Of a DNA stretch of 64,000 nt, positions 49,551 through 56,841 are shown one piece after another. The stretch is from an uncultured Roseicyclus sp. (lineage in GTDB: Bacteria > Pseudomonadota > Alphaproteobacteria > Rhodobacterales > Rhodobacteraceae). A model generated the notes under the pieces. That model was not told the DNA's origin. It ran no database searches and saw nothing but the letters and a program-made list of their open reading frames with translations. Position 1 is the first letter of the stretch; the number at the start of each line of letters is the position of its first letter. The position numbers and the translations under genes are program-made. The stretch is taken from contig CANLEH010000005.1 in NCBI GenBank assembly GCA_947489665.1, positions 248,001 through 312,000 of the forward strand. Direction: 5' to 3'.

Positions 49551-50474
49551 ATGTCGACGGCGATCACCCCTGCCGTCCGTTCCCTGCTGGAAGCTTGGCT
49601 CACCCACCTGCGTGGCGTGCGCGGGCGGGCCGAGGCCACGCTGACCGCATATGCGGCCGATGTGACCGATTTCCTCGCCTTTCAGTCGGGCCACCTCGGT
49701 GGTGCCCCCGGGCCCGCCGAACTCCGCTCGCTCCAAACCCGCGACTTGCGCGCCTGGATGGCCAACCAGCGCGCCCGCGATGTCGGCCCGCGCTCTCTCG
49801 CGCGGCGCCTGTCGGCTGTGAAAGCCTTCTACAAATGGTGGGCAGAACGCGATGGGTTCGATGCCACGACCGTTCTGTCGATGCGCGCACCCAAGCACAC
49901 CCGCCGCTTGCCACGTCCGCTGACGGAAGCGGGCGCAAAAGACATGATCAACGGCGTCGCCATGCAGGACGAACGCGATTGGGTGCAGGCCCGCGACATC
50001 GCTGTTGTCACCCTGCTCTATGGCTGCGGCCTGCGCATTTCCGAGGCGCTCGGCCTCAAGGCTGACGCGCTTCCCCTGCCGCAAGTCCTGCGGATCACCG
50101 GCAAGGGCGGCAAAGAACGCGAGGTCCCGGTTCTGCCCGCAGCCCAGGCCGCCACAGCAAAATACGCCCGCCTCTGCCCTCACCGCCTAGAGGCCGAAAC
50201 CCCGCTCTTTCGCGCCATACGCGGTGGCCCCCTTGGCCCCCGCGCGGTCGCAAAGGTGATGGAACAGACACGGATGCAGCTTGGCCTGCCTTCCTCTGCC
50301 ACGCCCCATGCGATGCGCCATTCATTTGCGACGCACCTGCTGGACGCGGGCGGCGATTTGCGCGCGATACAAGAGTTGCTCGGCCACGCCTCCCTATCGA
50401 CGACACAGGCCTACACCGCAGTCGACACCGCGCGCCTGATGGAAGTCTACAACGCCGCCCATCCCAAGGCCTAA
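49551..50474 (+). CDS. xerC: Tyrosine recombinase XerC
   Basis: 307 residues. An N-terminal SAM-like core-binding domain (TLTAYAADVTDFLAFQ) is followed by the catalytic domain. The tyrosine-recombinase set is complete: Arg in GCGLRISEAL, Lys in ITGKGGKEREVPV, HxxR in PHAMRHSFATHLLDAG, His in LGHASLSTTQ, and the nucleophile Tyr in QAYTAVDTARLM. With XerD it resolves chromosome dimers at dif. It is chromosomal and coupled to the DUF484 gene, not part of a mobile element. A post-stop repeat follows directly. Confidence 0.95.
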   Translation: MSTAITPAVRSLLEAWLTHLRGVRGRAEATLTAYAADVTDFLAFQSGHLGGAPGPAELRSLQTRDLRAWMANQRARDVGPRSLARRLSAVKAFYKWWAERDGFDATTVLSMRAPKHTRRLPRPLTEAGAKDMINGVAMQDERDWVQARDIAVVTLLYGCGLRISEALGLKADALPLPQVLRITGKGGKEREVPVLPAAQAATAKYARLCPHRLEAETPLFRAIRGGPLGPRAVAKVMEQTRMQLGLPSSATPHAMRHSFATHLLDAGGDLRAIQELLGHASLSTTQAYTAVDTARLMEVYNAAHPKA

Positions 50475-50475
50475 G

Positions 50476-50541
50476 CCCCTTCCTTGTTTTGAAAATACCT
50501 CGGGGGAGGCGCGCATCGCGCGTCGGGGGCAGCGCCCCCCC
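50476..50541 (+). repeat. Dispersed post-stop repeat, copy after xerC
   Basis: Begins within two bases of the xerC stop. It reads CCCCTTCCTTGTTTTGAAAA, then TACCTCGGGGG, a GC-rich hairpin (GCGCGCATCGCGCG), and a second hairpin of GGGGGC and GCCCCC (50525-50539). It is the most diverged of the three post-stop copies but keeps order and orientation. Confidence 0.7.
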
Positions 50542-50595
50542 AAACGCCCCACCACCCCGAATTGACCGCCACCTGTTGCAAATCCCCCCGCAACC

Positions 50596-51306
50596 ATGCA
50601 TCCAGCCAAGATGCGTTTTAGAGCTTATTCTGTTCACCTCTTTACGGCCATCGGCGCCTCCCTCGCGATGCTCGCCCTGATCGAGGCTGCACAGCAGGAT
50701 TGGGCGATGATGACGATCTGGCTTACCGTGGCCTTCATCGTCGATGGCGTGGACGGCCCGCTGGCACGGCGCTACGACGTGACCGAGAATGCGCCGATCA
50801 TCGACGGCGCCCTGCTCGACCTGATCATCGACTTCCTGACTTACGTGATGATCCCGGCTTATGCGCTTTACGGCTCGGGTCTTATGCCCGGCTGGTCTGG
50901 CTGGATCGTGGTTCTTCTGATCCCCTTTGCCTCATCGCTCTATTTTGCAGACACGCGGATGAAGACGGCGGACAAAAGCTTCCGCGGCTTTCCCGGCTGC
51001 TGGAACATGGTGGCCCTCGCCATGCTGGTGATGGAGCCGCCTTGGTGGGTCATCCTTGCGCTGGTCATTGCCCTGTGCGCCGCGCAATTCCTGAATCTGA
51101 AATTCGTCCATCCCGTCCGCACGATGCGCTGGCGGTTCCTGTCCTTGCCGATTGCGATCCTGTGGGTGGCCGCAATTGCCTTTGCAGCTTGGACGAACTT
51201 CGCGCCAAATCCCGCGCTGACATTGGTGGTGATGGTGACGTCGATCTACCTGGCAGTGGCAGGCATCGCACAACAAATCATCTACGATCGCGGCTACGCC
51301 CGCTAA
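50596..51306 (+). CDS. pcs: Phosphatidylcholine synthase (CDP-alcohol phosphatidyltransferase)
   Basis: 236 residues with about seven membrane segments. The CDP-alcohol motif is present: Asp50 and Asp53 in DGVDGPLARR (50-59), then Gly71, Asp75 and Asp79 in DGALLDLIIDF. The spacing between the Arg and the Gly (12 residues) and the FADTRMKTADKSFRGFPGCW segment match bacterial Pcs, which condenses CDP-diacylglycerol with choline to form phosphatidylcholine. It needs choline from outside. Alone in its strand block, ending at a cluster of palindromes. Confidence 0.9.
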   Translation: MHPAKMRFRAYSVHLFTAIGASLAMLALIEAAQQDWAMMTIWLTVAFIVDGVDGPLARRYDVTENAPIIDGALLDLIIDFLTYVMIPAYALYGSGLMPGWSGWIVVLLIPFASSLYFADTRMKTADKSFRGFPGCWNMVALAMLVMEPPWWVILALVIALCAAQFLNLKFVHPVRTMRWRFLSLPIAILWVAAIAFAAWTNFAPNPALTLVVMVTSIYLAVAGIAQQIIYDRGYAR

Positions 51307-51313
51307 GCAGCGC

Positions 51314-51378
51314 GAAAAACATATGTTTCTCGTCCGGAAAAGCGCGCGTTTTCCAAACGGATTTCTTGAGAAATCCGT
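51314..51378. repeat. Three consecutive small palindromes between convergent genes
   Basis: GAAAAACAT/ATGTTTCTC (51314-51331, one mismatch), GGAAAA/TTTTCC around GCGCGCG (51336-51354), and ACGGATTTC-TTGA-GAAATCCGT (51357-51378). They fill the gap between pcs and suhB. They probably act as a bidirectional terminator, though T runs are weak. Confidence 0.5.
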
Positions 51379-51384
51379 CCGCGA

Positions 51385-52179
51385 TCAATCGCGTGAGCGG
51401 ATCACCTTGGCAAAGGCATCGAAGATCGGCTCGGCACCACACAGCACATGACCATCTTCCAGCAGGGATTGTTCTTCGCGGATCGGCTCCACAAAGGCGC
51501 CTGCTTCGCGCGCAATCAGGATCCCTGCCGCGATATCCCATGGCTTGAGGTTGTATTCCCAATAGCCCTCGAACCGCCCCGCCGCGACCCAGCAAAGATC
51601 AAGCGAAGCCGCCCCATTGCGGCGCATCCCCGAGCACATCGGCATCAGCTTTCCCAGATCCCGCAGGATGGCAGGCAGGTACTTGCCCCCATCGGGCGGC
51701 AGACCCGCGCCAAACACGGCCTCTGACATCTTGCTGCGGGCCGACACGCGCAGGCGCTGCGTGTCATTCAACCAGGCCCCTTCGCCCTTTTCGGCAAAGA
51801 ACATCTCGTCCTTTGACGGGTCATAAACCACCGCCGAGACAATCTCACCCTTATGCTCCAAAGCGATGGAAATCGCCCAATGGGGCATCGCGTGCAGGTA
51901 GTTCGTGGTGCCGTCCAGCGGGTCCACGATCCAGCGCCGGGTCGGGTCCTTGCCCTCAACCGCGCCGCCCTCTTCGCCAAGGAAGCCGTAGTTCGGGCGG
52001 GCCTCCATCAACTCTTCTTTGATGATCTCTTCCGCAGCCCGATCCGCGCGGCTCACAAAGTCGCCCGGCCCCTTGGACGAGACCTGCAATTGCTCCACCT
52101 CGCGGAAATCCTTCAGCAGGCTGCGCGCCGCCTTGCGCGCGGCCTTGATCATCACATTGAGGTTGGCTGAGCCCTGCAT
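51385..52179 (-). CDS. suhB: Inositol monophosphatase family protein (SuhB-like)
   Basis: 264 residues of the Mg-dependent inositol monophosphatase fold. The metal site is WIVDPLDGTTNYLH near residue 83 with GEEGG ahead of it, and the C-terminal AGILIAREAGAFV and the preceding KPWDIAAG complete the pattern. SuhB in other bacteria dephosphorylates inositol 1-phosphate and also influences rRNA transcription. Full length. It converges on pcs. Confidence 0.93.
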   Translation of the reverse strand: MQGSANLNVMIKAARKAARSLLKDFREVEQLQVSSKGPGDFVSRADRAAEEIIKEELMEARPNYGFLGEEGGAVEGKDPTRRWIVDPLDGTTNYLHAMPHWAISIALEHKGEIVSAVVYDPSKDEMFFAEKGEGAWLNDTQRLRVSARSKMSEAVFGAGLPPDGGKYLPAILRDLGKLMPMCSGMRRNGAASLDLCWVAAGRFEGYWEYNLKPWDIAAGILIAREAGAFVEPIREEQSLLEDGHVLCGAEPIFDAFAKVIRSRD

Positions 52180-52224
52180 GTCCGGTCACTCCGATAAGTC
52201 AGGCCGCGCGTATAGTCCCCGCGT

Positions 52225-52980
52225 TCAGGAATGCCAAGCGCCCCGCGCCTGCAAGACCTCTTTCAACAATGCGGGCCGATCGCTCATGATCCCGTCCACG
52301 CCCAGATCCAGCAGGCGCTCCATCTCAGCCCGGTCATCGACCGTCCAGACCTGAACCTTCACACCCCGCCTGTCCGCCGCCCGCTGAACCCGCTTTGTGA
52401 CCACAGGAATGCCGTTGAACGCGGTCGGCACCTGCACCACCGGGAAGGGCAATCGCCCCACTGGCAACCCCCATCCCGCTACCCAAAGCCGCGCAACGCC
52501 TGCATGGGCGGGCGACCAGCACAGGCGCTCCCCCAGCATGCCACGGATTGCCGCCGTGTTCTTCGGATCGAACGCACCCACGCAGACACGGTCCAGAGCG
52601 TCTGCCCGGCGAATGACCTCTGCCAATGGCGCGGCCACCTCGAAACACTTCAACTCGATGTTGAAAAAGGTCTCCGGAAACGCCTCCAACACCTCGTCCA
52701 ACCGAGGAACAGCCGCCCCACCAGCGGTCCGCAAACGCGTAATCTCCGCCCAATCCATATCAGCGACCGCACGCGGATCGCCAAACATACGCTCAAACGT
52801 ATCATCATGATGAACGACCACCACGCCATCGCGACTGACATGCACATCCGTCTCGATATGCGTGAACCCCAGGTCCACGGCATGGGCAAAAGCCTCCGCC
52901 GTATTTTCCTCCGCCTCCTCTGCTCCGCCGCGATGGGCAAAGCCAATGGGCCCCTCGAAATCCAGAAACGGATGCGTCAT
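52225..52980 (-). CDS. Glycerophosphodiester phosphodiesterase
   Basis: 251 residues from the ATG at 52980. The catalytic HRG motif is in GFAHRGGAEEAEENT near residues 12-26, and the following acidic residues appear in HIETDVHVSRDGVVVVHHDD and FNIELKC. The GDPD family hydrolyses glycerophosphodiesters (for example from phosphatidylcholine breakdown) to glycerol 3-phosphate and the alcohol. No signal peptide, so cytosolic. It overlaps the end of the metR gene by four bases. Confidence 0.9.
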   Translation of the reverse strand: MTHPFLDFEGPIGFAHRGGAEEAEENTAEAFAHAVDLGFTHIETDVHVSRDGVVVVHHDDTFERMFGDPRAVADMDWAEITRLRTAGGAAVPRLDEVLEAFPETFFNIELKCFEVAAPLAEVIRRADALDRVCVGAFDPKNTAAIRGMLGERLCWSPAHAGVARLWVAGWGLPVGRLPFPVVQVPTAFNGIPVVTKRVQRAADRRGVKVQVWTVDDRAEMERLLDLGVDGIMSDRPALLKEVLQARGAWHS

Positions 52981-53885
52981 GCACGCCTCTGCAATTTCAA
53001 CGGCTCGGTCCGGCACAGCTTCAGCACATGGCTCATGAACGGCTTGGCCGTGTCCTCCTCACGGCTCGCGCCATAAAGCCGCCGGGTCACCCCACCCTCG
53101 GTCAAGGGCTTGGTCACAATGCTTTGCGAGGCGCCAACGTCGCGCACCACCCAATCCGGTAGCACCGCAACCCCCCGCCCCGACGCCACCAGCAGCAATA
53201 TCACCGCCGACAATTCGACCTGCCGCACCGCCTTCGGCTCCACCCCCGCCGGGTGAAGCAACTGGCTGAACACATCCAACCGCGACCGCTCCACCGGATA
53301 GGTGATCAGCGTCTGGTCCGCGAAATCCTCGGCCTCCACAAACGGCTTCTCAGCCAGCGGATGATCGGAGGCACAGACGAACACCGGCTCGTAGTCGAAC
53401 AGCGGCGTGAAATCCACGCCCGCCAGATCCTCCGGGTCACTCGAAACCACCAGATCCACATCCTGACGGATCAGCGCGGGCAGCGCCTCGAACTGCAGGC
53501 CGGGGCGAATATCCACATCCACATCGGCCCAGGTCTTCCGAAACGCCTCCAGCACCGGCAACAGCCAATCAAAGCAGGCATGGCATTCAATCGCGATGTG
53601 CAACCGCCCCGCCTTGCCCGCCCGCAGACCGGTGAAATCCTCCTCCAATGCCGCAACCCTCGGCAGCACCTCCTCGGCCAGACGCAGCATCTTCATCCCC
53701 GCCGCCGAAAGACGCATCGGCTTGGACCGGCGCACAAAAAGCTCCACGCCGGCCTGATCCTCCAGCCCCTTGATCTGGTGGCTCAAGGCCGACTGCGTGA
53801 TGTGCAGGCTGTCAGCGGCCTTCGCCAAACCGCCTTCCTCATAGATCGCCTTGATCGTGCGCAGATGTCGAAACTCGATATGCAT
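52977..53885 (-). CDS. metR: LysR-type regulator, MetR-like, divergent from metF
   Basis: 302 residues. The N-terminal helix-turn-helix is EFRHLRTIKAIYEEGGLAKA and HITQSALSHQIKGLEDQAGV, followed by the periplasmic-binding-like effector domain. LysR proteins commonly control the divergent neighbour. Here that is metF, which fits MetR, the homocysteine-responsive activator of methionine genes. A palindromic site lies between the two genes. Confidence 0.8.
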   Translation of the reverse strand: MHIEFRHLRTIKAIYEEGGLAKAADSLHITQSALSHQIKGLEDQAGVELFVRRSKPMRLSAAGMKMLRLAEEVLPRVAALEEDFTGLRAGKAGRLHIAIECHACFDWLLPVLEAFRKTWADVDVDIRPGLQFEALPALIRQDVDLVVSSDPEDLAGVDFTPLFDYEPVFVCASDHPLAEKPFVEAEDFADQTLITYPVERSRLDVFSQLLHPAGVEPKAVRQVELSAVILLLVASGRGVAVLPDWVVRDVGASQSIVTKPLTEGGVTRRLYGASREEDTAKPFMSHVLKLCRTEPLKLQRRA

Positions 53886-53891
53886 ACGGAA

Positions 53892-53918
53892 CTCATATTC
53901 ATGATGAGAGTTATGAAT
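53892..53918. promoter_or_regulatory. Palindromic site in the metR-metF divergent promoter
   Basis: Overlapping dyads CTCAT..ATGAG (53892-53908) and ATTCAT..ATGAAT (53897-53918) just upstream of metR and 61 bases before metF. The TTCA/TGAA halves recall the known MetR half-site pattern TGAA..TTCA, in inverted order. Confidence 0.5.
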
Positions 53919-53978
53919 TTGGCTTCACCAGCCCTCTATGCGACATCCGAATGCGACTTATCAAGGACCTGAACCGTC

Positions 53979-54845
53979 ATGGCCACTCCGCGCGTCTCTT
54001 TCGAATTCTTCCCGCCAAAATCCCTCGAAGCCTCGTTTCGGCTCTGGGAAACGCTTGGCACGCTGGCCCCGCTGGCACCGGAATTCGTGTCCGTCACCTA
54101 CGGCGCGGGCGGCACGACCCGCAAACTAACGCATGAGGCCGTCACCACGATCCACGACAATTTCGGTGTCCCGGTCGCCGCCCACCTGACCTGCGTGGAC
54201 GCCACGAAGGCCGAGACGCTGGAGATCGCCGACCAATACGCCGCCGCTGGCGTCACCCAGATCGTCGCCCTGCGCGGCGACCCTCCCAAGGGTTCCGACG
54301 GGTTTGCACCGCACGAAAACGGCTTCACCTCCTCCGTCGAACTGATCGAAGCCCTCGCCCAAACCGGTAAATTCGAAATCCGCGTCGGTGCCTACCCCGA
54401 CCCGCACCCAGAGGCCGCGTCGATGCAGGATTGCGTCGACTACCTCAAGCGCAAGATCGACGCGGGCGCGACCTCGGCCATCACGCAGTTCTTCTTCGAA
54501 GCCGAAACCTTCTTCCGTTTCCGCGACGCCTGCGCGAGCGCGGGCATCACCGCCCCGATCCTGCCCGGCATCTTGCCCGTCGAGAATTGGTCCAACACCC
54601 GCCGCTTCGCCGCGTCTTGCGGCGCGGTCATCCCCGCATGGCTCGATGACGCCTACGCCGCCGCAATCCGAGACAACCGCGAGGACCTGCTGTCCACAGC
54701 GATCTGCACCGAGCTCTGCTCCGACCTCCTCGACGGCGGCGTGGACCACCTGCACTTCTACACGCTCAACAAGCCGGAACTAACACGCGATGTGTGCGCG
54801 GCGCTTGGGGTCACGCCGAAGGTGGCGCTTGCCGAGGTGGCGTAA
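53979..54845 (+). CDS. metF: Methylenetetrahydrofolate reductase
   Basis: 288 residues of a flavin-dependent TIM barrel reducing 5,10-methylene-THF to 5-methyl-THF for methionine synthesis. Visible are VSFEFFPPKSLEASFRLWET at the N terminus with the active Glu in EFFPPK, TYGAGGTTRKLTHEAV, and ITQFFFEAETFFRFRDAC. The ATG is chosen at 53979; no strong ribosome site was noted. It is divergent from a LysR gene, the probable MetR. Confidence 0.95.
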   Translation: MATPRVSFEFFPPKSLEASFRLWETLGTLAPLAPEFVSVTYGAGGTTRKLTHEAVTTIHDNFGVPVAAHLTCVDATKAETLEIADQYAAAGVTQIVALRGDPPKGSDGFAPHENGFTSSVELIEALAQTGKFEIRVGAYPDPHPEAASMQDCVDYLKRKIDAGATSAITQFFFEAETFFRFRDACASAGITAPILPGILPVENWSNTRRFAASCGAVIPAWLDDAYAAAIRDNREDLLSTAICTELCSDLLDGGVDHLHFYTLNKPELTRDVCAALGVTPKVALAEVA

Positions 54846-54975
54846 GATAGAAACCGCTTAGCGATGCGTGAGCAGCGAAGGTCGGGTTCGAGCCCAGACC
54901 TACCAAGTAGCTGTATGATAGCGAATGTCGGTTACGGTTTGCCCCCCGCCGCGACAGCGGCGAGGGGCGGGAATA
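54846..54975. other. Repeat remnants and a tRNA-T-arm-like sequence after metF
   Basis: Holds GGTCGGGTTCGAGCCC (around 54889-54905), which looks like a tRNA T arm, but no acceptor stem, D arm or anticodon arm can be built. Farther on, a hairpin (CCCCCCGCCGC, loop, GCGGCGAGGGG) lies at 54942-54968. Sequence of this style (..GAAGGTCGGGTTCGAGCCC.., ..GAATGTCGGTTACGG..) is reminiscent of decaying intergenic repeats I recall from Rhodobacterales. No gene is seen. Confidence 0.4.
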
Positions 54976-55440
54976 TCAAAGTGCCTTGCGGAAAATCACC
55001 TTGTCATCTCCGTCGGCCCAAAAATCGCGGATGCGGGCTTCTTCGTCGTAGCCATTCTCAGCGTAGAACTTACGTGTCAAAGCGAAGTCGTCGGTGCCAG
55101 AGGTGTCCACGATCAAGATGCGCTGACCCTTGTCTTTGAGGTGTTGTTCGGCGGCTTTTACGAGGGCCGTCCCCAACCGCTTGCCTTGCAAGTCTGGACG
55201 GACAGCTAGAGCCAGCATGTTCCAAGTGCCATCGGCCAAGTCTTCAGGAACCGTATAGCAAAGACCAACTGCCTCCCCACCGCTATGGCAGGTCAGCCAA
55301 AAGGCCTCTGTCTCGCCCTCCAATGAGGGGGCCAGCATGTCTGGCAGCATCTCGCTCGGGAAAAGCTCGGTTACGTCCAGAAGGGCTTGGAGCCCGGCAA
55401 TATCGTCGGATGAAGTCGCTTTGATGATTGCGTTTTTCAT
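54976..55440 (-). CDS. GNAT acetyltransferase, probable YjhQ-like antitoxin
   Basis: 154 residues of the GNAT fold. The acetyl-CoA site VRPDLQGKRLGTALVKAAEQ follows the strand LALAV, and the C-terminal LTRKFYAENGYDEEARIRDF is the last GNAT motif. It lies 13 bases downstream of the TopAI/YjhX-like gene. In E. coli the GNAT protein YjhQ is the reported antitoxin of YjhX, so this pairing suggests the same role. The start ATG is at 55440. Confidence 0.75.
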   Translation of the reverse strand: MKNAIIKATSSDDIAGLQALLDVTELFPSEMLPDMLAPSLEGETEAFWLTCHSGGEAVGLCYTVPEDLADGTWNMLALAVRPDLQGKRLGTALVKAAEQHLKDKGQRILIVDTSGTDDFALTRKFYAENGYDEEARIRDFWADGDDKVIFRKAL

Positions 55441-55453
55441 TTTCAGTCTGTCC

Positions 55454-55711
55454 TTACCGGTTGTCGTATTGTGGGTTAACGGAGCGAATGCCGAGCCTTG
55501 TGGCCCGGAAAGGTCGCCCGTTTTCAGATTTGATGAACCGCCACTTCTTCAGGCGGTCGAAGAGCTTCAGCGTGCAATCGGTCAGTACATGACCGTCGCG
55601 CGTGAAGCATGAAACGTCGCGCACTTTGCCGTTCGTCATACGCTCAAAATGGATAGCTCCACCTTGCGCCAGAACGTGCAAAACACGCTGTTCGTGTTTT
55701 GAGATATTCAA
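55454..55711 (-). CDS. topAI: YjhX (TopAI) family toxin, topoisomerase I inhibitor
   Basis: With a TTG start at 55711 the product is 85 residues, the standard YjhX length, beginning (M)NISKHEQRVLHVLAQGGAI and containing VSCFTRDGHVLTDCTL, IKSENGRPFRATRLG and the family-typical end YDNR. An ATG at 55756 would add 15 unrelated residues. E. coli YjhX (TopAI) is reported to bind and inhibit topoisomerase I and to be blocked by the GNAT protein YjhQ. Here a GNAT gene follows directly. The surrounding sequence is less GC-rich than the rest of the window, consistent with an acquired module. Confidence 0.8.
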   Translation of the reverse strand: MNISKHEQRVLHVLAQGGAIHFERMTNGKVRDVSCFTRDGHVLTDCTLKLFDRLKKWRFIKSENGRPFRATRLGIRSVNPQYDNR

Positions 55712-56271
55712 CGGATTGTCTCTTGGTCTTATGTCAGCCGAAGAGGCTTCCGGCATCTCGCACGGAAGTCTCTTTGTTTAGTTGGCCCAATCAGTCGGAC
55801 CTCTTAGCGGCGAGCCGCAATCGTAGACATAAAATCTCCATTGCCCTGCGTCCTTGCAGCGCATGGCGGTGAAGTAGAGCGGTGAATTGCAGTTGGCAAG
55901 CAGACATTGAGGGAAGCGAAACGAAAGGCCGCTTCGTCCGCAAAGCGGACATCTGCTTCGCCTGGAATGCCAGAATGATACCCAAGGCAATCTCCAAGGA
56001 AAACGCCCGTTGTCCAAGTGCAAAGGGCACGGCAGAAGGATCTGCGCCGCACGCATGCATATAGTGGCACCACTCCAATCTCGGCGTTAACCAAGTTCAA
56101 AACATTTCTACAATCATAGAAATATCAAAAATTCTAACCCATTGATTTCATTAAACCTACCCTCCAAAATCACCCCTGATCACGCGTGATCAACCTTGCA
56201 CACCCCCCCTTGCGCCCACCCCACACCCATGGCCTCATATACCCAACCCAAGACCCCAGAGGCCGCCACAC
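55712..56271. other. Intergenic stretch of low GC with repeat-like sequence
   Basis: Open frames on both strands here lack credible starts and products. The block around 55915-55975 (GGCCGCTTCGTCCGCAAAGC, then GGACATCTGCTTCGCC) again looks like a decaying intergenic repeat. From 56100 the sequence is AT-rich, likely the promoter of the thioesterase gene, with the 16-bp palindrome at 56177-56192. The first 50 bases may hold the toxin promoter. Confidence 0.45.
56177..56192. promoter_or_regulatory. 16-bp perfect palindrome upstream of the thioesterase gene
   Basis: TGATCACGCGTGATCA, 80 bases before the thioesterase ATG, in an AT-rich context. Possible repressor site; the regulator is not identified. 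Confidence 0.45.
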
Positions 56272-56760
56272 ATGCCCCAACACCACTACGCCGAGACCAT
56301 CGAGGGCCTCCCCACCCGCGAGCAGATGCTGTCGATGTCCGGCCTCGATTTCATGCTGGGGATCCTGAATGGCACCCTCGCCGCCCCGCCTATCTCCAAG
56401 ACCCTCGGCTATCGCCTCGCCAGCGTCGAAGACGGCCGCGTCACGTTTCGCGGCACGCCCCAGTTCCACACCATGAACCCCATCGGCACCGTCCATGGCG
56501 GCTGGTACGGCACCTTACTGGATAGCTGCATGGCCTGCGCCGTGATGACGAGAGTCCCCAAGGGCTCCGCCTACACGACGCTGGAGTACAAGGTGAACAT
56601 CACCCGCGCGATCCCGATTGGGACCGAGATCATCGCCGAAGGCACCGTCTCTCATGCAGGCCGCACCACCGGCGTGGCTGAGGGCACGATCCGCGATGCA
56701 GAAACAGGCAAGCTCTATGCCACAGGCTCCACCACCTGCCTGATCATGCAAATCACTTGA
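56272..56760 (+). CDS. PaaI-family hotdog thioesterase
   Basis: 162 residues. The hotdog core is visible: FHTMNPIGTVHGGWYGTLLD with the family's HGG on the central helix, then LEYKVNITRAIPIGTEIIAE and the last strand YATGSTTCLIM. PaaI-type enzymes hydrolyse aromatic or short acyl-CoA esters; the substrate here is unknown. It stands alone ahead of argD; the 16-bp palindrome upstream may control it. Confidence 0.88.
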   Translation: MPQHHYAETIEGLPTREQMLSMSGLDFMLGILNGTLAAPPISKTLGYRLASVEDGRVTFRGTPQFHTMNPIGTVHGGWYGTLLDSCMACAVMTRVPKGSAYTTLEYKVNITRAIPIGTEIIAEGTVSHAGRTTGVAEGTIRDAETGKLYATGSTTCLIMQIT

Positions 56761-56841
56761 CCCTATCAGCATCCGTGAATTGACTTGGGGTCAGCGCCCG
56801 TGCAAACCCACGCCTTCTTTTGAACCCATGGAGACGAGCCA

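Noticed and set aside
49551-50474. Integrase of a mobile element
   Set aside because: Length and motifs fit XerC, it follows the DUF484 gene as in many proteobacteria, and no flanking repeats or cargo are present.
54889-54905. tRNA gene
   Set aside because: Only a T-arm-like segment is present; no acceptor stem, D arm or anticodon arm pairs around it.
55778-56100. Three overlapping open frames of about 90-98 codons on minus
   Set aside because: All lie across repeat-like sequence, share no known motif, and none has a convincing ribosome site; their overlap shows frame openness, not coding.
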